NCBI GenBank assembly: GCA_021767525.1
Contig: JAASTF010000058.1
Location: forward strand, 1 to 13,726
Length of the DNA stretch: 13,726 nt
Direction: 5' to 3'
Source: Paracoccaceae bacterium
GTDB taxonomy: Bacteria; Pseudomonadota; Alphaproteobacteria; Rhodobacterales; Rhodobacteraceae
In this document: in pieces, positions 1-5,043 of the stretch
Layout: each line of letters begins with the position of its first letter
How positions within the stretch are numbered: the stretch's first letter is position 1
Notes under the pieces: model-generated
What the model was told of the DNA's origin: nothing
What the model saw: only the letters and a program-made list of their open reading frames with translations
Databases searched by the model: none
Program-made: the position numbers and the translations under genes

Positions 1-1216
1 CGTCGCGGCCGTGATAGGCGATTTGCCCATCCTCTTCCATGTGGCCCTGATCGCCGGTCAGGAACCATTCGCCCTTGATGCGGGCGGCGGTTTCGTCCTC
101 GGCGCCCAGATAGCCCAGCATCAGGCCAGGATCGCGGGTGCTGACCGCGATGATACCCGGCGCGCCCATTGGCACGGGCCGCCCATCGCCATCGACGATG
201 GCGACGCGGCGGCCCTGTTGCGGCTGGCCCAGCATGCCGGGGCGCGACGGGTGCGCGGGGCTGCCCGAGATGAAGGTCGAGCATTCCGACATGCCATAGG
301 CCTCGTATATCTTGGTGCCGGTGGCGTCGTTCCAGTGCTGGCGGATGCTGTCGGACAGCTTTTCGCCCGCCGCCAGCCCGTGGCGCAGGCGGGGCAGGTC
401 GATCTTGTCGTGATGGTTCAGCATCTTGCGATAAACGCCTGGCGCGGCGGCGAAAATCGTGCCCTCGTGCCGTTTCAGCAGCAGCGGCAGCGCCTCGGGG
501 CCCACGCCTTGCGCGGGGATAAGCGCGGTGGCGCCCACGCTCCACGGGTCCATCAGCCCGGTGCCCAGCGTGAAGGTCCAGTTGAAGGCGCCCGCGTGCA
601 GCAGCCGGTCATCCTGCGTCAGGCCATACCAGCCCTCGTGCATCATGGCCCGCGCCCAGATCGCGCGATGCGCGTGGCAGACGGCGCGCGGGTTGCCCGA
701 AGTGCCCGAGGTGAACACGATATAGGCCAGCCTGTCAGGATCGCCCATCGCGTAATCGCAGGGCGGCAGGGCGCGCATCGCGTCCAGCGCGGCGGTGTCG
801 ATGACCGGCACGCCGGGGTTTTCGGGGCAGGGCACATCGGCGTCATGCAGGATCGCGGCAGGCGACAGCGTGGCGATCATCTTGTCGACCTCGGCCGCGG
901 TCAGCTGGCTGGAGGTGGGCACCGGGATCATGCCCACGGCGATGGCGGCCAGGTAGGCGATGGGAAATTCCACCGTGTTCCCCAGACGCATCAACAGGAT
1001 ATCGCCGGGTTTGAACCCCGCCCGCAACAGCCCCGTGCCGGTGCCGCGCACCGCGGCCGCCAGCCGCGCATAAGACCAGCGATCGGCGCCGCTGGGCGAC
1101 AGGACGGCCAGGGCGATCTTGTCGGGCAGGTCATCGGCATGGGCCAGCACATGGGCGGCCATGTTGAAGGGGCTGGGGCAGGGCGCCGGCGCGCCATTGT
1201 CGAAAATCGCGTCCAT
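1..1216 (-). CDS. AMP-forming acyl-CoA synthetase (ANL superfamily), C-terminus cut by window edge
   Basis: An adenylate-forming ligase that should activate a carboxylic acid with ATP and transfer it to CoA in the cytoplasm. The 405 visible codons cover nearly all of the large N-terminal domain. Motifs: A3 phosphate loop TSGTSGNPRAV at residues 169-179, A5 YGMSE at 307-311, and A7 GEWFLTGDQG at 382-391 with ribose-binding Asp389. The window ends at the hinge (YHGRD, 401-405), so the small C-terminal domain with the A10 catalytic lysine lies outside. The A3 loop carries Arg177 where most family members have Lys. Sequence style resembles benzoate-CoA ligase and medium-chain acyl-CoA synthetases, but I cannot name the substrate. 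I chose the ATG at 1216 over the in-frame ATG at 1222: neither has a Shine-Dalgarno sequence, and 1216 sits where a leaderless transcript would begin. The divergent XRE-cupin gene is a likely local regulator (inference). Confidence 0.93.
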   Translation of the reverse strand, partial: MDAIFDNGAPAPCPSPFNMAAHVLAHADDLPDKIALAVLSPSGADRWSYARLAAAVRGTGTGLLRAGFKPGDILLMRLGNTVEFPIAYLAAIAVGMIPVPTSSQLTAAEVDKMIATLSPAAILHDADVPCPENPGVPVIDTAALDAMRALPPCDYAMGDPDRLAYIVFTSGTSGNPRAVCHAHRAIWARAMMHEGWYGLTQDDRLLHAGAFNWTFTLGTGLMDPWSVGATALIPAQGVGPEALPLLLKRHEGTIFAAAPGVYRKMLNHHDKIDLPRLRHGLAAGEKLSDSIRQHWNDATGTKIYEAYGMSECSTFISGSPAHPSRPGMLGQPQQGRRVAIVDGDGRPVPMGAPGIIAVSTRDPGLMLGYLGAEDETAARIKGEWFLTGDQGHMEEDGQIAYHGRD

Positions 1217-1222
1217 GCGCAT

Positions 1223-1251
1223 GGGTTAGGCCCGTGCGCGCGTAGTTGCAA
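1223..1251 (-). promoter_or_regulatory. Predicted leaderless promoter of the acyl-CoA synthetase gene
   Basis: On the minus strand, TTGCAA (1251-1246) is followed by a 17-nt spacer and TAACCC (1228-1223). The ATG at 1216 begins 7 nt past the -10, so transcription would start at or next to the start codon. The -10 match is weak (TAnnnn only). The -35 hexamer is self-complementary and is shared with the divergent promoter. Confidence 0.4.
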
Positions 1252-1274
1252 GGCCCGGCCCGCCACCCTATAGC
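1246..1274 (+). promoter_or_regulatory. Predicted leaderless promoter of the XRE-cupin regulator gene
   Basis: TTGCAA (1246-1251), a 17-nt spacer, then TATAGC (1269-1274). The ATG at 1281 starts 7 nt after the -10, which is the expected +1. There is no Shine-Dalgarno sequence between -10 and ATG. The TTGCAA is a perfect palindrome used in both directions. Confidence 0.5.
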
Positions 1275-1280
1275 AGCCGC

Positions 1281-1904
1281 ATGACGGAACGCGACCCAAA
1301 GACCCTGATCCGCATCGCCCGCGCCAGCGGCGAGGATGCCAGCGCCGAGCCGCTGGACCTGGGCAGCCGCGTGCGCGAGCTGCGCAAGGCGCGCGACTGG
1401 ACGCTGGAACAGGCCGCCACCCAGGCGGGGCTGGCGCGGTCGACCCTGTCGAAGATCGAGAACGGGCAGATGTCGCCCACCTACGAGGCGCTGAAAAAGC
1501 TGGCCACGGGGCTGGGGATTTCGGTTCCGCAGCTGTTCACCCCGCCGCAACGCGACCAGATCACCGGCCGCATGGCGGTTACCCGCGACAACGAGGGCGC
1601 GGCCCATGCCACCGCGACCTACGAGCATGACCTGCTGGCTGAAACGCTGACGCGCAAGAAAATGCTGCCCTATCGCGCGCGGGTGCGGGCGCGGTCGATC
1701 GACGAGTTCGACGGCTGGGTGCGCCACGACGGCGAAGAATTCCTGTATGTGCTGACCGGCGTGATCCGTCTTTATACCGAGTTCTACGAGCCGGTCGAAA
1801 TGCGCCGGGGCGACAGCGCCTATTACGACGCGACGATGGGGCACAACGTCGTGTCGGTCAGCCAGGACGATGCGACGATCCTGTGGGTCACGTCGCTGGG
1901 ATAG
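1281..1904 (+). CDS. XRE-family transcriptional regulator with C-terminal cupin sensor domain
   Basis: A 207-residue two-domain regulator. Residues 29-83 form a Cro/CI-type helix-turn-helix: the helices around TLEQAATQAGLARSTLSKIE and the following NGQMSP turn are typical. Residues about 130-205 form a cupin barrel (HDGEEFLYVLTG at 149-160 and the GDSAYYD...GHN strand at 178-189), with His149, Glu152/Glu153 and His188 as candidate ligands. In this family the cupin senses a small ligand or metal and modulates DNA binding by the N-terminal domain. The first 28 residues are a charged, probably flexible extension. It is divergent from the acyl-CoA synthetase with 64 bp between the start codons, so control of that gene and of itself is the natural inference. 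The effector cannot be read from the sequence. The start has no Shine-Dalgarno sequence but fits a leaderless mRNA. The stop is only 10 bp from the convergent lipoprotein gene, with no terminator visible. Confidence 0.93.
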   Translation: MTERDPKTLIRIARASGEDASAEPLDLGSRVRELRKARDWTLEQAATQAGLARSTLSKIENGQMSPTYEALKKLATGLGISVPQLFTPPQRDQITGRMAVTRDNEGAAHATATYEHDLLAETLTRKKMLPYRARVRARSIDEFDGWVRHDGEEFLYVLTGVIRLYTEFYEPVEMRRGDSAYYDATMGHNVVSVSQDDATILWVTSLG

Positions 1905-1914
1905 GGCGCGCCGG

Positions 1915-2037
1915 TCAGAACCAGGTTTGCACGGTGCGGGCGGCGCCGGAAATGTCCTGTCCCACGCCGTCGATCGTGGCGCAGCCGGCCACCAGGGCCA
2001 CAAGCGCCACAAGACCAAGCTGTGTTGCGAGTTTCAT
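1915..2037 (-). CDS. Entericidin-like small lipoprotein (40 aa)
   Basis: A 40-residue ORF starting MKLATQLG. It has a short hydrophobic signal (residues about 5-17), then a lipobox VAGC with Cys19 as the predicted lipidated residue. The mature peptide, about 22 residues, carries GVGQDISGAAR. The TIDGVGQDI-type sequence directly after the cysteine is the hallmark of the EcnA/EcnB (entericidin) family, small cell-envelope lipoproteins that in enterobacteria form an antidote/bacteriolytic pair. Only one member is present here. Many alphaproteobacteria carry single copies annotated as entericidin with no demonstrated toxicity. It begins 20 nt after the stop of the YejA-like gene on the same strand and may share its transcript. 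A purine-rich AAGG-type Shine-Dalgarno lies about 10 nt before the ATG. The function is uncertain; the lipoprotein call is firm. Confidence 0.85.
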   Translation of the reverse strand: MKLATQLGLVALVALVAGCATIDGVGQDISGAARTVQTWF

Positions 2038-2057
2038 TGCTGCTCTGCCTTCGTTTC

Positions 2058-3878
2058 TTATTCTTTGCTTTCGGACCACCAGACATCGGGCATCCAGCCG
2101 ATCCTGTCGCCGTATATCGGCGTTTCTTGCGGGAATCGCAAGGTTTTCGCGTGGGCGATGCGGTCGGTCAGGGTGGTCCAGATCGGGATGACGTAGCGGC
2201 CGGATACCAGCACACGATCCAGCGCGCGGGCGGCGGCGGTGAAATCGTCGCGCGTTTCGGCGGTCAGCAGCGCGTCGATCATCGCGTCGACCGCGGCGCT
2301 TTGCACCCCCATCAGGTTGCGGGTGCCGGGGATGTCCACGTTGCTGGCGCCCCAGTAAAGCCGCTGTTCGTTGCCGGGTGACAGCGACAGGTCGCGGCGG
2401 AACGGCATCAGGTCGAAATCGGTGTTGGCCTCACGCTCGGTGAACTGGGCGTTGTCGATGCTGCGCACGGTCAGGGTGATGCCCAGCCGTTCCAGCGCGC
2501 GGGCGTAGATCTGCAGAACGCTTTCCATGCGCTTGTCGCCCTGGCGCAGCACGGCCTCGATCTGAAAGGGCTGGCCCTCGGCGTTGCGCAGCACACCGTC
2601 CTGCACGGTCCAGCCGGCCTGTTCCAGCAAGCCCACGGCGCGGCGCAGATCGCCGCGGTTGCGCGGCGAGGTGTCGCCCTGGGGCAGGGCATAGCCGTCA
2701 AGCGCGCCGGGGGGCAGGCTGTCGGCGAAGGGCAGCAGCAGGTCGCGCACGCGCCCCTTGGCCGGCCCTTCCCGCATCCCCAGATCCGAGTTCGAGAAAT
2801 ACGAGGTGATGCGCGGCTGACGCCCGCCGGTGATGGTTTCGTTGATATAGGGGAAGTTGAAGGCCAGGATCAGCGCCTCGCGCACCCGCCAGTCGGAGAG
2901 TTGCGGGCGGCGGGTGTTCATCACGAAGCCGGTCATGCCCGAGGGGCGTTGATGGGTGATTTCAGACAGCACGACCTGGCCCGATTGCACGGCGGGGAAA
3001 TCGTACTGGGTGGCCCATTTCTCGGCATTGGCCTCGCGATAGAAATTCAGCACACCGGCCTTGAACGCCTCGAACATGACGTTTTCATCGCCGAAAAACT
3101 CGATGCGGATTTCATCGAGGTTGGCGGTGCCGCGGCGAATGGGCAGGTCGGCGCCCCAATAGTCGGGGTTGCGGCGCAGCACGACCAAGCGGCCGGGCTC
3201 AAAACTGTCGACCACGTAGGGGCCGGTGCCGATGGGAATGTCCTCGATGTTGCCATCCGCGAAATCGCGGCCCTGCCATTGCGCCTTTTGCAGGATTGGG
3301 CGCAAGCCTGCGATCAAGGCCAGTTCGCGATTGGGTTCATTGAAAGTCAGGCGCACGGCACGGGGGCCTGTCTGTTCGATCTTTTCCACCTGCGTCCAGA
3401 AGCCGAGGTAACGGGGATGGCCCGAGGTGCCCAGGGTTTCGAACGACCAGATCACATCCTCGATCGTGACCGGGCTGCCATCGGAAAAGCGCGCGCCGTC
3501 GCGCAGCGTGAATTCCACCCAGCTGCGATCCGGCCCGGTTTCGACGGTTTCGGCGAGGAGGCCGTAGAGCGTGAACGGCTCGTCCCAGTTGCGGGCCATC
3601 AGCGACTCGTAGGCGTAGAATCGCAGCTGCCAGGGCACGGTGCCCTTGCGGATGAACGGATTGAGCGAATCGAATCCGCCGGTGTTGCCCTCGATCAGGC
3701 GGCCACCGCGCGGTGCGTCAGGGTTTGCGTAAGGAAGCGCGATGAAATCTGGTGGCAGGGCAGGCTGGCCATACATGGCGATGCCGTGGCTGGGCTGCGC
3801 GATTCCCGGCGCGGCCAGCAAAACAAAGGCGCCAAGCCACGCGAACCGCCGAAAATGCCGGAAAAATAGTGGGCGCAT
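2058..3878 (-). CDS. ABC transporter periplasmic substrate-binding protein, family 5, YejA-like
   Basis: A 606-residue solute-binding protein. Residues 1-27 are a signal peptide: a basic n-region with several Arg, then a hydrophobic core ending APGIA. There is no lipobox, so it should be soluble in the periplasm. The rest reads as an SBP_bac_5 fold: GGRLIEGNTGGFDSLNPF near residue 55, the FTLRDGARFSDGSPVT signature near 125, and GTGPYVV near 220. Length and the early HGIAMYGQPALPPDF segment match YejA, whose ABC system takes up oligopeptides and microcin C-type peptides. No permease or ATPase gene lies beside it: its upstream neighbour is the divergent small RNA/bdhA region, and downstream is only the entericidin-like gene. 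It either feeds a transporter encoded elsewhere or the rest of the system has separated. The start is certain because an in-frame TAG immediately precedes this ATG. The substrate is unproven. Confidence 0.93.
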   Translation of the reverse strand: MRPLFFRHFRRFAWLGAFVLLAAPGIAQPSHGIAMYGQPALPPDFIALPYANPDAPRGGRLIEGNTGGFDSLNPFIRKGTVPWQLRFYAYESLMARNWDEPFTLYGLLAETVETGPDRSWVEFTLRDGARFSDGSPVTIEDVIWSFETLGTSGHPRYLGFWTQVEKIEQTGPRAVRLTFNEPNRELALIAGLRPILQKAQWQGRDFADGNIEDIPIGTGPYVVDSFEPGRLVVLRRNPDYWGADLPIRRGTANLDEIRIEFFGDENVMFEAFKAGVLNFYREANAEKWATQYDFPAVQSGQVVLSEITHQRPSGMTGFVMNTRRPQLSDWRVREALILAFNFPYINETITGGRQPRITSYFSNSDLGMREGPAKGRVRDLLLPFADSLPPGALDGYALPQGDTSPRNRGDLRRAVGLLEQAGWTVQDGVLRNAEGQPFQIEAVLRQGDKRMESVLQIYARALERLGITLTVRSIDNAQFTEREANTDFDLMPFRRDLSLSPGNEQRLYWGASNVDIPGTRNLMGVQSAAVDAMIDALLTAETRDDFTAAARALDRVLVSGRYVIPIWTTLTDRIAHAKTLRFPQETPIYGDRIGWMPDVWWSESKE

Positions 3879-3919
3879 CTACGCAACAATCCTGCTCTGA
3901 CCTTGTTTTATTGCGTCCA

Positions 3920-3948
3920 AGCGTAGCGGTGGATTCACGTCTTTTCAA
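3920..3948 (-). promoter_or_regulatory. Predicted sigma70-type promoter of the YejA-like gene
   Basis: The minus strand reads TTGAAA (3948-3943), a 17-nt spacer, then TACGCT (3925-3920). Transcription would begin near 3913 and give a leader of about 35 nt. It lies back-to-back with the rightward promoter at 3958-3986, with 9 bp between the two -35 hexamers. Confidence 0.5.
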
Positions 3949-3957
3949 ACTTTTAGC

Positions 3958-3986
3958 TTGGAGTCCGGCCGGCATTTGCTTATAAA
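3958..3986 (+). promoter_or_regulatory. Predicted sigma70-type promoter of the small RNA
   Basis: TTGGAG (3958-3963), a 17-nt spacer, then TATAAA (3981-3986). The expected start is about A3993. The next feature on this strand is an intrinsic terminator ending at 4067, so the promoter and terminator delimit a short transcript. This is one of the best -10 matches in the window. Confidence 0.6.
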
Positions 3987-3992
3987 GGAACC

Positions 3993-4067
3993 ACTGCTCG
4001 ATAGGTTTCTTGCCTGTATGAAACCTGCCTCAATGACTGAACCCCGGCTTCGGCCGGGGTTTTTTTT
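3993..4067 (+). ncRNA. Predicted trans-acting small RNA, about 75 nt
   Basis: No plausible protein is encoded between the promoter at 3958-3986 and the terminator at 4041-4067. The predicted RNA has two stem-loops. The first is a perfect 7-bp stem AGGTTTC/GAAACCT (4003-4009 with 4020-4026) around the 10-nt loop TTGCCTGTAT. A single-stranded linker (4027-4040) follows, then the terminator hairpin with its U-tail, a typical Hfq-docking arrangement. Size and layout resemble the alphaproteobacterial alpha-r8/MmgR (suhB) RNA family, which affects PHB storage in Sinorhizobium. I cannot confirm membership without a covariance-model search. It sits directly upstream of bdhA. It could instead be an attenuated bdhA leader, but the strong terminator 91 nt before that gene and the separate bdhA control region argue for an independent RNA. 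Confidence 0.62.
4041..4067 (+). terminator. Rho-independent terminator with UUCG tetraloop
   Basis: An 8-bp stem ACCCCGGC/GCCGGGGT (4041-4048 with 4053-4060) is capped by TTCG (4049-4052), an exceptionally stable tetraloop. It runs into eight consecutive T (4060-4067). It ends the predicted small RNA and insulates bdhA from upstream transcription. Confidence 0.93.
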
Positions 4068-4096
4068 GTGCCTTCCGCCGGGCGCCGGGTTTGCGG

Positions 4097-4139
4097 TTTC
4101 AATCGCCCGCGAACGGGCTATCCTTCGCTGCAAAGCAGC
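4097..4139 (+). promoter_or_regulatory. bdhA control region with candidate PhaR operator
   Basis: The dyad GCTGCAAAGCAGC (4127-4139) contains CTGC-N3-GCAG, the pattern reported for PhaR, the PHB-responsive repressor of Paracoccus and Rhodobacter. It lies 19 nt before the bdhA start. A weak promoter can be placed just upstream: TTTCAA at 4097-4102, a 16-nt spacer, and TATCCT at 4119-4124. That puts the dyad over the predicted start of transcription, where a repressor would block it. A second small dyad, GCCCG-CGAA-CGGGC, occupies the spacer. The dyad is directly visible; PhaR binding is inferred from the motif and the PHB-linked gene. Confidence 0.5.
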
Positions 4140-4158
4140 AATGGCGAAAGGACAGGTC

Positions 4159-4932
4159 ATGGATCTGAAAGGCAAGACGGCAATCATCACCGGGTCGAAC
4201 TCGGGCATCGGGCTGGGCGTGGCGCGCGAGCTGGCCCGGGCGGGCGCGAACGTGGTTCTGAATTCCTTTACCGACAATGACGAGGATCACGAGCTGGCCC
4301 AAAGCATCGGCGGCGAATTCGGCGTCAGCGCCAGCTACATCAAGGCCGATATGTCCAAACCCGAGGAATGCCGCGCGCTGATCGAAAAGGCGGGCGCCTG
4401 CGATATCCTGGTGAACAACGCGGGCATCCAGCATGTCAGCCCGATCGAGGAATTCCCGGTCGAGAAATGGGATGCGATCATCGCGATCAACATGTCCTCG
4501 GCCTTTCACTGCACGGCGGCCGCGCTGCCGATGATGCGCAAAGCGGGTTGGGGCCGGGTGGTCAACATCGCCTCGGCCCACGGTCTGACGGCCAGCCCCT
4601 ATAAATCGGCCTACGTGGCGGCCAAGCACGGGGTTGTGGGCCTGACCAAGGTGACGGCGCTGGAAACTGCGCAAGAGCCGATCACCGCCAACGCGATCTG
4701 CCCCGGCTACGTGAAAACCCCGCTGGTCGAGGCGCAGATCCCCGACACCGCCGAGAAATACGACATGACCGAGGAAGAGGCGGTGCAAAAGGTGATCCTG
4801 GAGCGCCAGCCGTCGAAGGATTTCGCGACCGTCGAGCAGATCGGGGGCACGGCGGTGTTTCTGTGTTCCAGCGCGGCGGACCAGATCACCGGCACCACGA
4901 TCAGCGTCGATGGCGGCTGGACCGCGCTGTAA
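4159..4932 (+). CDS. bdhA: D-3-hydroxybutyrate dehydrogenase (short-chain dehydrogenase/reductase)
   Basis: A 257-residue classical SDR that oxidises (R)-3-hydroxybutyrate to acetoacetate with NAD+ in the cytoplasm, the step after PHB depolymerisation. The cofactor loop TGSNSGIG is at 11-18 and NNAG at 86-89. The catalytic residues are Asn111, Ser139, Tyr152 and Lys156 (YVAAK). PHB-type BDH signatures are present along the chain: FPVEKWDAIIAIN, KSAYVAAKHGVVGLTK, NAICPGYVKTPLV and the C-terminal VDGGWTAL. Length is typical for the family. The ATG at 4159 has a good AAAGGA (4147-4152) six bases upstream. Longer in-frame starts at 4141 and 3958 are rejected: the former lacks an SD and the latter would read through the small RNA and terminator. 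The gene is monocistronic, with a candidate PhaR site in its control region and a palindromic repeat behind its stop. Confidence 0.96.
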   Translation: MDLKGKTAIITGSNSGIGLGVARELARAGANVVLNSFTDNDEDHELAQSIGGEFGVSASYIKADMSKPEECRALIEKAGACDILVNNAGIQHVSPIEEFPVEKWDAIIAINMSSAFHCTAAALPMMRKAGWGRVVNIASAHGLTASPYKSAYVAAKHGVVGLTKVTALETAQEPITANAICPGYVKTPLVEAQIPDTAEKYDMTEEEAVQKVILERQPSKDFATVEQIGGTAVFLCSSAADQITGTTISVDGGWTAL

Positions 4933-4938
4933 GCTGTT

Positions 4939-5030
4939 GCGCCGCCCCAGGGCGGCGCCCGTGGGCGGGGGGCGCTGCCCCCCGTCACCTTCGGTGACTC
5001 CCCCCGGGGTATTTGGAAACCCGAGAAGGA
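4939..5030. repeat. GC-rich palindromic intergenic element (REP-like, possible bidirectional terminator)
   Basis: Three hairpins lie in series between the convergent bdhA and flavoprotein genes: GCGCCGCCC/GGGCGGCGC (4939-4947 with 4950-4958), GGGGGGC/GCCCCCC around GCT (4967-4973 with 4977-4983), and GTCACC/GGTGAC around TTC (4984-4989 with 4993-4998). They are followed by a CCCCCGGGGTATTTGG tail. The order of GGGGGC-GCT-GCCCCC, a short stem, CCCCCGGGG and TATTT resembles a dispersed intergenic element I recall from Rhodobacterales genomes. Only one copy is in this window, so repetition is not shown here. It may also terminate transcription from both sides, although there is no proper U-tract. 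Confidence 0.5.
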
Positions 5031-5043
5031 GAGGCAGCCGCGC

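Noticed and set aside
11..1273. 420-codon plus-strand open frame over the acyl-CoA synthetase gene
   Set aside because: It is antisense to clear AMP-binding motifs and its translation is low-complexity Gly/Arg/His/Gln-rich, typical of a GC-rich shadow frame.
1905..1912. GGCGCGCC palindrome between the convergent XRE and lipoprotein genes, as a terminator
   Set aside because: It is 8 bp with no loop and no U-tract; in DNA this GC-rich such palindromes are expected by chance.
1131..2018. 295-codon minus-strand open frame spanning the XRE gene and part of the acyl-CoA synthetase gene
   Set aside because: It overlaps three better-supported genes and shows Arg/Gly/Pro-rich shadow composition.
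2901..3869. 322-codon plus-strand open frame over the YejA-like gene
   Set aside because: No recognisable domain, no ribosome-binding site, and it is antisense to a well-supported family-5 binding protein.
3958..4158. N-terminal extension of bdhA to an upstream ATG
   Set aside because: It would translate through the predicted small RNA and its terminator, and homologues begin at the MxLKGKTA-type start at 4159, which has a good ribosome-binding site.
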